This document shows, in pieces, positions 50,577 to 60,158 of a stretch of 64,000 bases of DNA. Made by a program: the position numbers and the translations under genes. Each line of letters begins with the position of its first letter. Position 1 is the first letter of the stretch. The notes beneath the pieces were generated by a model that had not been told where the DNA came from, searched no databases, and saw only the letters and a program-made list of their open reading frames with translations. The DNA is from Chryseobacterium turcicum (GTDB taxonomy: Bacteria; Bacteroidota; Bacteroidia; Flavobacteriales; Weeksellaceae): the NCBI RefSeq assembly GCF_021010565.1, contig NZ_JAJNAY010000002.1:372001-436000 (forward strand), read 5' to 3'.

Positions 50577-52826
50577 ATGAAAAAAATCTCATTACTTTCT
50601 TTTGGTATTTTCGCATCGTTGCAGCTTGTAAATGCGCAGAGTATTTCTTCAAAAAAATGGGCAGACTTGTTTTCTTACAACAATGTTTTGGCGATGAAAG
50701 AAGATAACGGAAAAATCGTTGCCGCCACAGAAAACGGGATTTTTTATTATACGATTTCTTCAGGAGAAATTACCAAACTGTCAAAAGCCAATGGTCTTCA
50801 TGATGTAAAAATTTCTGCTTTTGATTACAACCCACAAACTAAGATTGGTTTGGTAGGTTACCAAAACGGAGCTTTAGATATTATTACTCCTCAAGGTGTA
50901 ACGTATGTGGTAGATATCCCTATTGCTACTGGCTATAATGGAAGCAAAAAAATCAATCACATTTCTATTACCGGAGACAAAGCAGTCGTTTCTGTAGGCT
51001 ATGGAGTTTCTATTTTTGATTTAAAAAAGAAAGAATTTGCCGATTCTGTATTCTTTATTAACGGAGGTGTTTTTCAAGCCAGTAATGAAGCTACTATTTT
51101 AGGAAATAAAGTTTTTGCTGCAACCAATACAGGATTGAAAACCCATGAAATGAATACTACTTTTCCTGTGTTTACAACTTGGGTAACAGAAATGCCCGGA
51201 AACTTCACCAATATTGATTCGGAATCAGTTTTAGCATTTTCATCAGCAACTACAACGTATATTTACAATAACGGAACATCAACTCCTATCGCTCAACTCT
51301 TTGGAGGCATCAATGATGTGGTTGTAAATTCAAACAATATCATCATTACAGACGGCAGCAGAATTTACACCTACAACACCAATGGAAATTTTGGAGGTAG
51401 CACAAGTGTAGGAGAAAGCTGTAATACGGCGACAACAATTGGCTCTAAAGTATATGGCGGGACTAGACTTTCTGGAGTTAAAACCGATGATAATATAGCC
51501 TACAAACCAGATGGGCCTTATTTTAACTATGCTTATAAGATTAGATTATTTAATGATAATCAGCTTTTAGTTTCTACAGGAATTAGAGCAAATGGATATA
51601 ATGAGCCACAAAATAACCCTAGAAATCCTGGTTTTTATTATTTCACAGGTACTGAGTGGATTTATTCATCATACTTTACAGGAAGTACAAATACTTTCAA
51701 TGTTATAGATGCTTTTTCAGATCCTGCAAATCCTGGAGATGTATTCTTTACAAATTATGTTTTTAGTTCAAATTATGGTGTTTACAAGATGAAATACAAT
51801 TCATCTTCTAAAGATTTTGACTTTGTAAAACGTTATACAATGGGTTCAGGCACAGGATCCATAAGACGTCCTGTTGGTTTTACATCCGATGATCAAAACA
51901 ATATATTTGGTACATTAGCTTATTCTGGTCCTATCTCAGCTTTAGCTTTTTACGACAGAGCAACCGATGATTTTTTAGTAAAAGATTTAAGCACTAGTGC
52001 AGGGATACAATTTCCTGTATTCAACAGTGATTTACTTTGGATTCCTATTCCAAGAACTGCCAACTTTTTAGTGTACGACACAAAAAAAACGGCAACTTTT
52101 ACCGATGATACACAATACTATTTAGATCAGACAAATGACCTTCCAGCAAATACAATTTCTTTTGCAATGGATAAATCTGGAGATGCCTGGATAGGAACTG
52201 AAGGAGGATTAAGAATTTTGCCTAATGCAGCTGCCGAAATAAAAAACGACCCTACACTAGAACCTATTGTAATTGAACAGGGCGGATTGGCTGAAGAACT
52301 TTTCAGAGATGCTACAATTCTACATATTGAAGTAGATGGTGGAAATCAAAAATGGGTATCTGTAGAAGATGGAGGTGTTTATTATCTATCTGCATCAGGT
52401 GAACAAACGATTAAACATTTTACAAAAGATAACTCGCCACTTCCTACGAATACCATTACTGACATTAAAGTTGATAAAAAGACTGGTAAGGTTTATTTTG
52501 TAACTTTTGACGGAATTGTTACTTACCAAGGCGATGTTGCAGACGTTACCTCAAACTTTGGTAATGTTTTGGTGTATCCTAATCCGGTTGTATATTCACA
52601 GTTTAAAGGAAATGTAACTATTAAAGGATTAGCTGAAAAAACAAATATCAGAATTGTAGATGCTGCAGGAAATCTTGTACACTCTGCGATTGCAAGAACA
52701 GGATATTATGAATGGAATCTTAACAACCAAAAAGGTAAAAGAGTGGCTTCCGGGATTTATTTTGTATTGATGACCAACGAAGACGGTTCAGATAAAGCTA
52801 CAGCAAAAATAGCGGTAGTCAATTAA
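50577..52826 (+). CDS. porZ: PorZ-like type IX secretion accessory protein
   Basis: 749 residues. Signal peptide (cut after VNAQ). The first 600 residues form two beta-propellers with two-component-regulator-type blades (SYNNVLAMKEDNGKIVAATE, HDVKISAFDYNPQTKIGLVG, IGTEGGLRILPNAA). The end is a T9SS type A sorting domain (VLVYPNPVVYSQFKGNVTIK, VASGIYFVLMTNEDGS). Length and domain order fit PorZ, part of the surface attachment complex that hands A-LPS to the sortase in Porphyromonas gingivalis. The recO gene overlaps by one base, a pairing I recall from other Flavobacteriia. Confidence 0.82.
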   Translation: MKKISLLSFGIFASLQLVNAQSISSKKWADLFSYNNVLAMKEDNGKIVAATENGIFYYTISSGEITKLSKANGLHDVKISAFDYNPQTKIGLVGYQNGALDIITPQGVTYVVDIPIATGYNGSKKINHISITGDKAVVSVGYGVSIFDLKKKEFADSVFFINGGVFQASNEATILGNKVFAATNTGLKTHEMNTTFPVFTTWVTEMPGNFTNIDSESVLAFSSATTTYIYNNGTSTPIAQLFGGINDVVVNSNNIIITDGSRIYTYNTNGNFGGSTSVGESCNTATTIGSKVYGGTRLSGVKTDDNIAYKPDGPYFNYAYKIRLFNDNQLLVSTGIRANGYNEPQNNPRNPGFYYFTGTEWIYSSYFTGSTNTFNVIDAFSDPANPGDVFFTNYVFSSNYGVYKMKYNSSSKDFDFVKRYTMGSGTGSIRRPVGFTSDDQNNIFGTLAYSGPISALAFYDRATDDFLVKDLSTSAGIQFPVFNSDLLWIPIPRTANFLVYDTKKTATFTDDTQYYLDQTNDLPANTISFAMDKSGDAWIGTEGGLRILPNAAAEIKNDPTLEPIVIEQGGLAEELFRDATILHIEVDGGNQKWVSVEDGGVYYLSASGEQTIKHFTKDNSPLPTNTITDIKVDKKTGKVYFVTFDGIVTYQGDVADVTSNFGNVLVYPNPVVYSQFKGNVTIKGLAEKTNIRIVDAAGNLVHSAIARTGYYEWNLNNQKGKRVASGIYFVLMTNEDGSDKATAKIAVVN

Positions 52827-53512
52827 TGATTTCACAAAACGGATTTTTACTTTCCTATATAAAATATGGAGAAAACGATGCTGTTCTCCATTGTTTTACC
52901 GAAGAAGATGGTTTTCAAACTTATTTCCTCAAAGGAATTTACAGTAAAAAGAATAAGAAAAAAGCTTTTTTAATCCCTTTAAACAAGCTTCATTTTTTAG
53001 TCAATTCAGGAAAAAGCAGTGGAATTCAAACGGTTTCAAAATTAGAAATTGTAGAAGCAAATGATGTTTATACAGACATTAAAGCCAATACAGTTATATT
53101 TTTCATTGCTGATTTTTTGAATCAAATTTTAAGAAACGAAAATAAAAATCCGAATCTCTTTCAGATCATTGATGAGTTTATCTTTGAGCTTGGTCAGCAA
53201 AATTACCGGTCTCATCTTATTTTTTTGGTTAAAATTTTAAAAATCCAGGGTGTTGCTCCACTTTTAACAGAAGGAAATTATCTTAATGCAGAAACTGGTA
53301 CTTTTTCAAATGAAGGAAGCCATCATTTATTCGACAGTGAAAATTCTTTGTTGTGGAAATTAATTTTATCCTCACAAAATCCTTACGAAATAAAAATTCC
53401 GCAGGTTATGAGAAAATCCTTTCTGGATAGTTTGTTAGTGTATTATCATTATCACATTACTGATTTTAAAACACCCAATTCGCTCGAGGTTATTCAGCAG
53501 ATTTTTGAATAA
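52826..53512 (+). CDS. recO: DNA repair protein RecO
   Basis: 228 residues. N-terminal OB fold: NGFLLSYIKYGENDAVLHCF, FQTYFLKGIYSKKNKKKAFL, then the LVNSGKSSGIQTVSKLEIVE segment and a helical C-terminal part (FLVKILKIQGVAPLL, NYLNAETGTFSNEGSHHLF). The Cys pairs of zinc-binding RecO types are absent, as in other Bacteroidota. RecO loads RecA on SSB-coated gaps together with RecR. Starts in the porZ stop (TAATG). Confidence 0.9.
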   Translation: MISQNGFLLSYIKYGENDAVLHCFTEEDGFQTYFLKGIYSKKNKKKAFLIPLNKLHFLVNSGKSSGIQTVSKLEIVEANDVYTDIKANTVIFFIADFLNQILRNENKNPNLFQIIDEFIFELGQQNYRSHLIFLVKILKIQGVAPLLTEGNYLNAETGTFSNEGSHHLFDSENSLLWKLILSSQNPYEIKIPQVMRKSFLDSLLVYYHYHITDFKTPNSLEVIQQIFE

Positions 53513-53513
53513 A

Positions 53514-54323
53514 TCAGCCACCGTTTGAAAAACTTTCCAGACTTGTCATACCGCCGTCAATGAAAATACTCGTTCCCGAAATATAATCGGTTAAGTCGCT
53601 TGCTAAAAAAACTGCTAAATTTCCAACATCTTCAGGTTGGCCAATTCTGTTATATGGAATTAATTTCATTAAATCATTCATTGCTTCCGGAGTTTCCCAT
53701 GCTTCTTTATTGATTGGTGTCTGAATTGCACCCGGACAAATAGAATTAACCCTAATTTTATCTGCGCCATACTCCTGAGCTAAAGTCTGCATCAGCATTT
53801 TTATCGCACCTTTACTTGCCGCATAATTTGCATGCCCTGCCCAAGGAATAATTTCGTGTACCGAACTGATATGAATGATTTTGCCACAGGCAACAGAACG
53901 TGTTGTATCAATTCCACGGCGAAGAAATTCTTTGATAGCTTCTCTGGAACACAAAAACTGACCGCGAAGATTAACTCCCATCAACGTATCCCACTCTTCA
54001 ACAGTCATGTCTATAAATTTGGCATCTTTCTGAATTCCGGCATTATTAATTAAAATATCAACCGTTCCATATTCTGAAACAACATCTGCAAACATTTTAA
54101 CAACTTCAGTTTCTTTAGAAACATCGCATTGATAAACCATTCCGTCGCCGCCATTTTTTTTGATTTCTTCTAAAACTTTTTGAGCTTCATCTTTAGATTT
54201 TTCAGATGAATGGTTGATGATGACTTTTGCTCCAGCTGAAGCGATAGATTTTGCAATTCCGGTTCCGATTCCGCTTGATGCGCCAGTGATTATGGCAACC
54301 TGATTTCTTAATGAAACTTCCAT
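53514..54323 (-). CDS. SDR family oxidoreductase (glucose 1-dehydrogenase type)
   Basis: 269 residues. Classical short-chain dehydrogenase: cofactor motif VAIITGASSGIGTGIAKSIA, NNAG in VDILINNAGIQKDA, catalytic Ser in IIHISSVHEIIPWAGH, and YAASKGAIKMLMQTLAQEYG with Tyr and Lys. The C-terminus FIDGGMTSLESF is usual for this subgroup. Family members oxidise glucose or similar polyols with NAD(P), but the substrate is not shown. Convergent with recO, with one base between them. Confidence 0.88.
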   Translation of the reverse strand: MEVSLRNQVAIITGASSGIGTGIAKSIASAGAKVIINHSSEKSKDEAQKVLEEIKKNGGDGMVYQCDVSKETEVVKMFADVVSEYGTVDILINNAGIQKDAKFIDMTVEEWDTLMGVNLRGQFLCSREAIKEFLRRGIDTTRSVACGKIIHISSVHEIIPWAGHANYAASKGAIKMLMQTLAQEYGADKIRVNSICPGAIQTPINKEAWETPEAMNDLMKLIPYNRIGQPEDVGNLAVFLASDLTDYISGTSIFIDGGMTSLESFSNGG

Positions 54324-54390
54324 ATTTTGATTTTAATGATGTTTTAAACCAATTGAAAGTATCACGCCAAACTCAAATTATACTTTTAAT

Positions 54391-54876
54391 TTATTCTAAA
54401 GTTTTAGACATTACAAATTGTGGTCCGCTTCTTCCAGCTATCTTTTTACCGTCATAAACATATCCCCTTTTTGCATAAATCTGAAATGCAAAATCATTCC
54501 TTTCATTGACGGATAAGACAATTTCATTACAATCTTTAAAATGTTCTTTAATAAAATCATCCAATATAATCATCACAGATTTACCAATCCCTTTTCCCTG
54601 AAATTCAGGATTTACAGATAATGAACGAAGCAAAACAGAGTCTTGATTATCAGTTAATTCAAATTTATCATTTCCAAAATCTAACACACAAAATCCGGCC
54701 GCTTTTTCATCAAAAAAAATAGTAATCGGATAAGCAAAAAAATCGTCATTTTGGTTTCTTATTTCAATTCTCTTTAATGCTTGGTTTGGTAAAGATGAAA
54801 ACTGCGCCTGAATTTTATCAAGCTCATAATTTAATTCAGATAAATCTTTTGTTTTAAAAAACTGTAAATTAACCAT
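54391..54876 (-). CDS. GNAT family N-acetyltransferase
   Basis: 161 residues. LLRSLSVNPEFQGKGIGKSV contains the acetyl-CoA pyrophosphate loop (QGKGIG), followed by a helix and EIVLSVNERNDFAFQIYAKR, the second GNAT strand-helix pair. Substrate unknown. Lies 4 bases downstream of the start-side neighbour's stop (DUF1684 gene on the same strand lies after it), so it probably heads a small transcript with it. Confidence 0.85.
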   Translation of the reverse strand: MVNLQFFKTKDLSELNYELDKIQAQFSSLPNQALKRIEIRNQNDDFFAYPITIFFDEKAAGFCVLDFGNDKFELTDNQDSVLLRSLSVNPEFQGKGIGKSVMIILDDFIKEHFKDCNEIVLSVNERNDFAFQIYAKRGYVYDGKKIAGRSGPQFVMSKTLE

Positions 54877-54879
54877 AGT

Positions 54880-55551
54880 TTAATGATGATAAATATCGTC
54901 ATACATGACTCCTGCTTTTATTTCAACAGGAAGTTTATTTTCTTCGGGAACAATCGGGCAATTGTAATCATAAGCATTGTAAGCGCAGAAAGGCTGATAA
55001 GATTGATTAAAATCTAACACAATCGTATTTCCTTTCGGAATTTTCAAATCCATATACTTTCCACCACCGTAAGTCTCTTTTTGATTGGTTTCATCTCTGA
55101 AAGGCAAGAAAAGATGGTCTTTATATTTTTCCATTTTCATTAAATCTAAACTTTGATAAATCGTTAAAGTATAAGATTTTCCGTCGAGTAAAAAAGTAGC
55201 TTTTCCATATTCCTGATACAATTTTGATTTTCCTGAAGAAGTTGGTAAATCAAAAGGTTTAGGGTTTTCATTTTTAACAAAATCAGCGGTAACTCGATAT
55301 TTTAAATCAATAGGAAAGAAAGGATGTTGTTTAAAATTTGTATAATTATCTCCTCGCAAAGGTGTTTCTTTTTTGTCTAGATATTCTTTGTTCAAATCTT
55401 TTTGAAATTTCTCAATTTCAAGCTTTACAGAATTTGAATTTTTATCAACAATAGTTTTCGCTTCAGATTTCTTAACATCTGAAAGCTTCTTTTTCTGCGA
55501 AAACATAAAAAAAGGGAGAACAACAAAAAGAATAAGAATTATTTTCTTCAT
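54880..55551 (-). CDS. DUF1684 domain-containing secreted protein
   Basis: 223 residues with signal peptide (cut after FMFSQ). The DUF1684 pattern is clear: the FFPIDLKYRVTADFVKN opening, GKATFLLDGKSYTLTIYQSL, then LFLPFRDETNQKETYGGGKY, and the closing FNQSYQPFCAYNAYDYNCPI with NKLPVEIKAGV. The family occurs in many bacteria without an assigned function. Located 18 bp after an unknown gene and 3 bp before the GNAT gene, on the same strand. Confidence 0.88.
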   Translation of the reverse strand: MKKIILILFVVLPFFMFSQKKKLSDVKKSEAKTIVDKNSNSVKLEIEKFQKDLNKEYLDKKETPLRGDNYTNFKQHPFFPIDLKYRVTADFVKNENPKPFDLPTSSGKSKLYQEYGKATFLLDGKSYTLTIYQSLDLMKMEKYKDHLFLPFRDETNQKETYGGGKYMDLKIPKGNTIVLDFNQSYQPFCAYNAYDYNCPIVPEENKLPVEIKAGVMYDDIYHH

Positions 55552-55569
55552 TTTAGGTTTAATTTAAAT

Positions 55570-55962
55570 CTAGTCAGAAATTTTGATACGGTAAATATCC
55601 GATGAATTTCTTTTAATTGACTTCACAAAAAAACCACCTTCTTCCGGAATTTCTTCTTTAAAATCAAAGCTTTTACAATCTTTTGGTAACCCTGAGAAAA
55701 CCAACGTAAACCAAAAATCTTTCATAAATGGAACTACCGTCCAATTGGGATAAATGGTGATATTTTCTGCGTGAATCAATTTACTTTTGTGGCTCGAAGT
55801 ATTATCGATAAGATGAGTTGTATTCCAAATTCTGATTAAATTCCCTAAAAATGGTGATGCCGGAAAACAGCAATGTACAATTACCTGCTTTTCTTCTTCA
55901 ATTTTTGTTTGAAGAGATTCAAGAATTTCTTTTGCAATTATCGGTTTTGAAATAACTTCCAT
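55570..55962 (-). CDS. Small protein of unknown function
   Basis: 130 residues from ATG at 55962 (MEVISKPIIAKEILESLQTK). No signal peptide. Contains VIVHCCFPASPFLGNLIRIW and a strand-rich centre (ENITIYPNWTVVPFMKDFWF, TLVFSGLPKDCKSF). I do not recognise the family. An upstream start would read through a palindromic repeat, so it is rejected. First gene of a run with DUF1684 and GNAT genes. Confidence 0.65.
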   Translation of the reverse strand: MEVISKPIIAKEILESLQTKIEEEKQVIVHCCFPASPFLGNLIRIWNTTHLIDNTSSHKSKLIHAENITIYPNWTVVPFMKDFWFTLVFSGLPKDCKSFDFKEEIPEEGGFFVKSIKRNSSDIYRIKISD

Positions 55963-55970
55963 CTTTTTTA

Positions 55971-56027
55971 TGAGTAATAGGTAATGAGTAATGTGAAACT
56001 GCAAAATTACTTATTACCTATTACTTA
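55971..56027. repeat. Hairpin of AGTAAT/ATTACT units
   Basis: TGAGTAATAGGTAATGAGTA (from 55971) pairs with TTACTTATTACCTATTACTT (to 56026) at 20 of 22 positions over the full arms, with a 13-base loop. It lies between mqo and the small unknown gene; the T-run of a terminator is weak. Confidence 0.6.
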
Positions 56028-56037
56028 TCACTTATAT

Positions 56038-57543
56038 TTAATGTTTGAGTTCTAATTTTTCTTTGCTATAGGCTCGGGTTTTATTTGCCAATTCAGGATT
56101 TTCGGATAATTTTTGTCCATATGAAGGAATCATTTCCAGCAATTTATCTTTCCATTCTCCATTGAATTTTTCAGGAAAACATTTTTCTAACACATTCAAC
56201 ATGGCAAAAACTGCAGTAGATGCTCCCGGAGAAGCTCCTAAAAGAGAAGCAATTGTTCCTTTATCATTCACGACAACCTCGGTTCCAAATTCTAATTTAC
56301 CTCCTAACTTATCGTCTTTTTTAATAATTTGTACGCGTTGTCCTGCAACTTTTAGTTCCCAGTCTTCTTCTTTTGCATCTTTCACAAACTCTCTCAAATG
56401 CTGCATTCTCTGAGCTTTTGTCATTGCTACTTGCTGAACCAGATATTTAGTCAGAGGAATATTATGCCACCAAGCTCCGAATAATGAGCGAAGATTTTTG
56501 GTATTGACACTTTCCGGTAAATCCAGATAACTGCCTTCTTTCAAAAATTTAGTAGAGAAACCAGCAAAAGGACCGAAAAGCAAAGCTTTTTCACCATCGA
56601 TAATTCTTAAATCTAAATGTGGAACAGACATCGGCGGTGCATCCACGGTTGCTTGGGTATACACTTTTGCCTGATGCTGTGCTACCAATTCCTGATTATG
56701 GGTAACTAACCATTGTCCGGAAACGGGAAAACCACCATATCCTTCACTTTCTTTAATATCTGAGCTGTCGAGCAACGGCAATGCGTAGCCTCCTGCTCCT
56801 ATAAAAACAAAATCTGCAATAACTTCCTGTTTATGGTTATTGATACGGTCTTTTACTTTCATTTCCCATGTACCGTCTTCTCTGGGAGAGATGTCTTTTA
56901 CTTCATGATACAAGAAAACTTCCACATGAGAATCTTCTACAAGATGGCGTCCCATTTTTCGGGTAAGGGTACCAAAATTCACATCGGTTCCGAGTTCCAT
57001 TTTTGTGGCTGCCAAAACTTCAGACTGATTTCTTTTGCTCATTACCAAAGGCAGCCATTCTCTTAAAGTATCATGATTGTTAGAAAACTCCATTTCGGAA
57101 AACAGAGGCGAATTTGTTAATGCCTGATGTCTTTTCTGAAGATATTCTGCATCTTTTTCACCAAAAACCAAGCTCATATGCGCACAAGAATTGATAAATT
57201 CCTGAGGATTATGAATATAATTTTTATCAACCAAATAAGACCAAAACTGTTTTGAAATCTCAAACTGTTCTGCGATTTTTTCAGCTTTAGAAATATCTAT
57301 ACTTCCGTCTTCTTTTTCGGGTGTATAATTGAGTTCACAAAATGCAGAATGCCCTGTTCCTGCATTGTTCCATGCAGCGGTACTTTCTTTGGCAAATCTT
57401 CCTAATCTTTCAAAAATTGCGATATCCAAATTAGGGTCAAATTCGTGAAGTAAAGTGGCTAGTGTTACACTCATAATTCCGCCTCCTATAAGCACAATAT
57501 CATATTTTGGCTTGGGCGTTCTATTGGTAATTGCGTGTGGCAT
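56038..57543 (-). CDS. mqo: Malate:quinone oxidoreductase
   Basis: 501 residues. Membrane-associated FAD enzyme that oxidises malate to oxaloacetate and feeds electrons to the quinone pool. Motifs: YDIVLIGGGIMSVTLATLLH (FAD binding), FAKESTAAWNNAGTGHSAFC, VSGQWLVTHNQELVAQHQAK, LLGASPGASTAVFAMLNVLE. Length and order match Mqo. Stand-alone gene. Confidence 0.96.
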   Translation of the reverse strand: MPHAITNRTPKPKYDIVLIGGGIMSVTLATLLHEFDPNLDIAIFERLGRFAKESTAAWNNAGTGHSAFCELNYTPEKEDGSIDISKAEKIAEQFEISKQFWSYLVDKNYIHNPQEFINSCAHMSLVFGEKDAEYLQKRHQALTNSPLFSEMEFSNNHDTLREWLPLVMSKRNQSEVLAATKMELGTDVNFGTLTRKMGRHLVEDSHVEVFLYHEVKDISPREDGTWEMKVKDRINNHKQEVIADFVFIGAGGYALPLLDSSDIKESEGYGGFPVSGQWLVTHNQELVAQHQAKVYTQATVDAPPMSVPHLDLRIIDGEKALLFGPFAGFSTKFLKEGSYLDLPESVNTKNLRSLFGAWWHNIPLTKYLVQQVAMTKAQRMQHLREFVKDAKEEDWELKVAGQRVQIIKKDDKLGGKLEFGTEVVVNDKGTIASLLGASPGASTAVFAMLNVLEKCFPEKFNGEWKDKLLEMIPSYGQKLSENPELANKTRAYSKEKLELKH

Positions 57544-57690
57544 TGTGTGAATTTTAATACGAATTTCGGGAAAAGTTTTAGATTAAAATAAGATTTAAGT
57601 ATTTAATTCAGTGCCGAAAACAAAATTATTACCAGCCCAGTGAAGACGATGGAAATTATCAATTTTAAATAATAGAGGTGATATATTTAA

Positions 57691-57726
57691 CAAAAAAAAC
57701 ACCAATGAAAAATCATTGATGTTTAA
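57691..57726 (-). terminator. Terminator of gpsA
   Basis: Minus-strand reading: AAACATCAATGA, tttt, TCATTGGTGTTT then T-run. 24 bases beyond the gpsA stop. Confidence 0.8.
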
Positions 57727-57749
57727 GATATTTTTTACTGAATTTATTT

Positions 57750-58790
57750 TTAATTCAGTTTTGTCGTTAGTTTTTTAAACTGCTTTTCAGCATTTTTACC
57801 TTCATACAAGATTCCATAAATGGTATCAATAATTGGTAATTCTAATTTTTTCTGCTTTCCTGTTTTGTAAATAGAATCTGCAGCATAATATCCTTCAGCA
57901 ACCATATTCATCGATTGAATTGCAGATTTTACGGTATATCCTTTTCCGATAAGGTTTCCTAAGTTTCTGTTTCTTGAGAATAATGAATAAGCCGTAACCA
58001 GTAAATCTCCCAAATAAGCACTTTCGTTAACATCTCTCGGAGCTTCATAAATTGCTTCGAGGAAAGTTTCCATCTCTCTAATTGCATTTGAAACAAAAAC
58101 AGCCGTAAAGTTATCTCCATACCCCAAACCGCTTGCAATACCTGCTCCGATGGCGAAAATATTTTTAAGAATCGCACTGTATTCGTTTCCTAAAATATCT
58201 TTACTTGAATTTACTTTAATAAAATCTGAATTGAAAATATTAACTAATTTTTCAGAAACTTCGTCTTCCACAGTGGCTACTGTAAGATAAGAAAGTCTTT
58301 CCATTGCAACCTCTTCAGCATGACAAGGTCCTGCAATAACTGCCTGATTTCTAAATCCTATCTGAAATTCTTCTTTCAGGTAATGTGCAACGACATCATT
58401 CACTTTCGGAATAATCCCTTTAATTGCCGAAACAAAAATTTTATCTTTATACTCGCATGTCATTTTATCTAAAGTATCTGAAAGATAAATAGATGGAGTC
58501 GCCAAAACAATAACATCACAAGCTGTAACCAGCTCATTGACATCAGTCGTTAGTTTTAAATTTTTAAGATTAAAATTAACTGCAGTAAGATAAGTAGGGT
58601 TGTGACCGCGCAGTTCAATTGCTCCTTTTACAAACTCATTTCTTACACACCAATGCACTGTTTTGCAATTTTCAACAAGCATTTTTACAATTGCAGTTGC
58701 AAAACTTCCGCTCCCTACAACGCCAACTGTAACGTCGTTTTTAGTCTTTTTAGAAGTAGAAGAATCTGAGTTGGTTTTCTTTTTTGCCAT
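57750..58790 (-). CDS. gpsA: Glycerol-3-phosphate dehydrogenase [NAD(P)+]
   Basis: 346 residues from ATG at 58790 (MAKKKTNSDSSTSKKTKNDV). A polar Lys/Ser tail of 20 residues precedes the Rossmann motif VGVVGSGSFATAIVKMLVEN. Other motifs: VVLATPSIYLSDTL, FVSAIKGIIPKV, AVIAGPCHAEEVA, LKNIFAIGAGIASGLGYGDN (catalytic Lys) and SRNRNLGNLIGKG. It makes sn-glycerol-3-phosphate for phospholipids. An upstream ATG at 58835 would add 15 hydrophobic residues and is less likely. Confidence 0.94.
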   Translation of the reverse strand: MAKKKTNSDSSTSKKTKNDVTVGVVGSGSFATAIVKMLVENCKTVHWCVRNEFVKGAIELRGHNPTYLTAVNFNLKNLKLTTDVNELVTACDVIVLATPSIYLSDTLDKMTCEYKDKIFVSAIKGIIPKVNDVVAHYLKEEFQIGFRNQAVIAGPCHAEEVAMERLSYLTVATVEDEVSEKLVNIFNSDFIKVNSSKDILGNEYSAILKNIFAIGAGIASGLGYGDNFTAVFVSNAIREMETFLEAIYEAPRDVNESAYLGDLLVTAYSLFSRNRNLGNLIGKGYTVKSAIQSMNMVAEGYYAADSIYKTGKQKKLELPIIDTIYGILYEGKNAEKQFKKLTTKLN

Positions 58791-58967
58791 AATTGAAATG
58801 TGAACTGTAAATATATTAAAACCGAAAGATATCAAAACTTTATCTCACATAATATAAATCATTTTTGAAAACTTTAACATTCTCACACAATTAAATATCT
58901 AAAAATACGTTTATTACAAGAATTTATAAATTTTTGTTAAGAATAATGCTGAAAGTTTATTTTTACC

Positions 58968-58975
58968 TAAATTTG
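58968..58975 (+). promoter_or_regulatory. -7 box for the M23 peptidase gene
   Basis: TAAATTTG, exact match to TAnnTTTG, 39 bases before the ATG. Confidence 0.45.
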
Positions 58976-59014
58976 CATCCTTAAAACCTTTTTTAAATTC
59001 TAAGAGAAAGAAAA

Positions 59015-60028
59015 ATGAAGAAATTTTTAGGCAGCAAAAAGAAAGTAACCGTTCTCATTGGAGGACTTTCACTTGTAGTTTTTGCACAAAGTATTTTCAT
59101 TGCCAAATTGTTTTCGGAGAAAGATGACAAAAACTATGAGGTAAATTTGGTGAAAATAAATACAGAAAAAGACAGTGTTGATTATCTGAAAATGAAAACA
59201 GACCTAGGTTTAGTAGACCAAACGGTATCTCAATTGAATTCTTTTCTAAAATCAAAAGATATTAAGAACGAAAAATTGATGGTTCTTGATAATGATAGTA
59301 TTTCAAACTCTATTTACCTGGCAAAACAATCAAACAGATACAGCCAATATCTAATGGACTTGCAGAAAAAACTAATGCAGGTACCTCTGGGAATGCCTAC
59401 TGAAGGCTATATTTCATCCAACTTCGGAATCAGAAAAAACCCAATTCCTTTTAAAACCGTTTACGCATCTGTAAAACCAATTGCAGCTACTCCTACCGCG
59501 GTCGCAGCCACTTCAAAACCTGAAGTAAAAGCTGAACCCGTGGAAAAAATTATAGAAGTAACAGACAGCTACGGAAATAAGAGAGAAATAAAAGTAATGG
59601 TGACTCCCAAAACGGCAAGTACACCCTCTTCTGCTCCATTAAATTCTAGTGCTAAAAATGTTGCAGCTTCCAAAGCTCCCAATGAAAAGAACAATGCTCC
59701 TGCTGAAGCAGACCAAATGCAGTTTCACAAAGGTTTAGATATTGCAGTTGCTTTTGGCTCTGATGTTGTAGCCACTGCAGCCGGAACTGTAATTTTCTCA
59801 GGACAGAAAGGCGGTTACGGAAACTGCGTCATCGTCTCTCACGGAAATGGACTGGCTACCCTTTATGGTCACCTTTCACAATTGGTTGCAAAAAATAACG
59901 AAAAAGTAAAGGTTGGGCAAGTAATTGCAAAATCAGGAAATTCCGGGCGTTCTACGGGGCCACATTTACATTATGAAGTACACAAAAACAATGCTCCGGT
60001 AAACCCGAAGTTATTTATGAGTCTTTAA
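59015..60028 (+). CDS. M23 family metallopeptidase
   Basis: 337 residues. One N-terminal membrane anchor (VTVLIGGLSLVVFAQSIFI). A coiled-coil-like stretch and a long Ala/Pro/Lys linker (residues about 150-225) are followed by the LytM/M23 domain: QFHKGLDIAVAFGSDVVATA, GYGNCVIVSHGNGLATLYGH, GRSTGPHLHYEVHKN (HxH zinc motif). The first His-Asp pair is HKGLD. It cleaves peptidoglycan cross-links or activates amidases. The helical part has the GYISSNFGIRKNP block of its class, before the linker. Confidence 0.92.
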   Translation: MKKFLGSKKKVTVLIGGLSLVVFAQSIFIAKLFSEKDDKNYEVNLVKINTEKDSVDYLKMKTDLGLVDQTVSQLNSFLKSKDIKNEKLMVLDNDSISNSIYLAKQSNRYSQYLMDLQKKLMQVPLGMPTEGYISSNFGIRKNPIPFKTVYASVKPIAATPTAVAATSKPEVKAEPVEKIIEVTDSYGNKREIKVMVTPKTASTPSSAPLNSSAKNVAASKAPNEKNNAPAEADQMQFHKGLDIAVAFGSDVVATAAGTVIFSGQKGGYGNCVIVSHGNGLATLYGHLSQLVAKNNEKVKVGQVIAKSGNSGRSTGPHLHYEVHKNNAPVNPKLFMSL

Positions 60029-60046
60029 AATAATTAATTTATATAT

Positions 60047-60084
60047 AAAAATCGGCAACACGAAATGTGTTGCCGATTTTTTTT
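60047..60084 (+). terminator. Terminator of the M23 peptidase gene
   Basis: AAAAATCGGCAACA cgaaa TGTTGCCGATTTTTTTT (allowing one extra pair), ending in eight T. Confidence 0.9.
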
Positions 60085-60103
60085 GATTTGTTGGGTTGGT
60101 TGA

Positions 60104-60148
60104 CATCGGATTTTATCCGATGCTTTGTTAAGTCGTCCCTTTGGGACT
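60104..60148. repeat. Two adjacent short hairpins
   Basis: CATCGGAT ttt ATCCGATG (60104-60122) and GTCCC ttt GGGAC (60135-60147). From memory this pairing recurs in intergenic gaps of related bacteria; only one copy lies in this window. REP-like. Confidence 0.45.
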
Positions 60149-60158
60149 CTCTAAAGAA

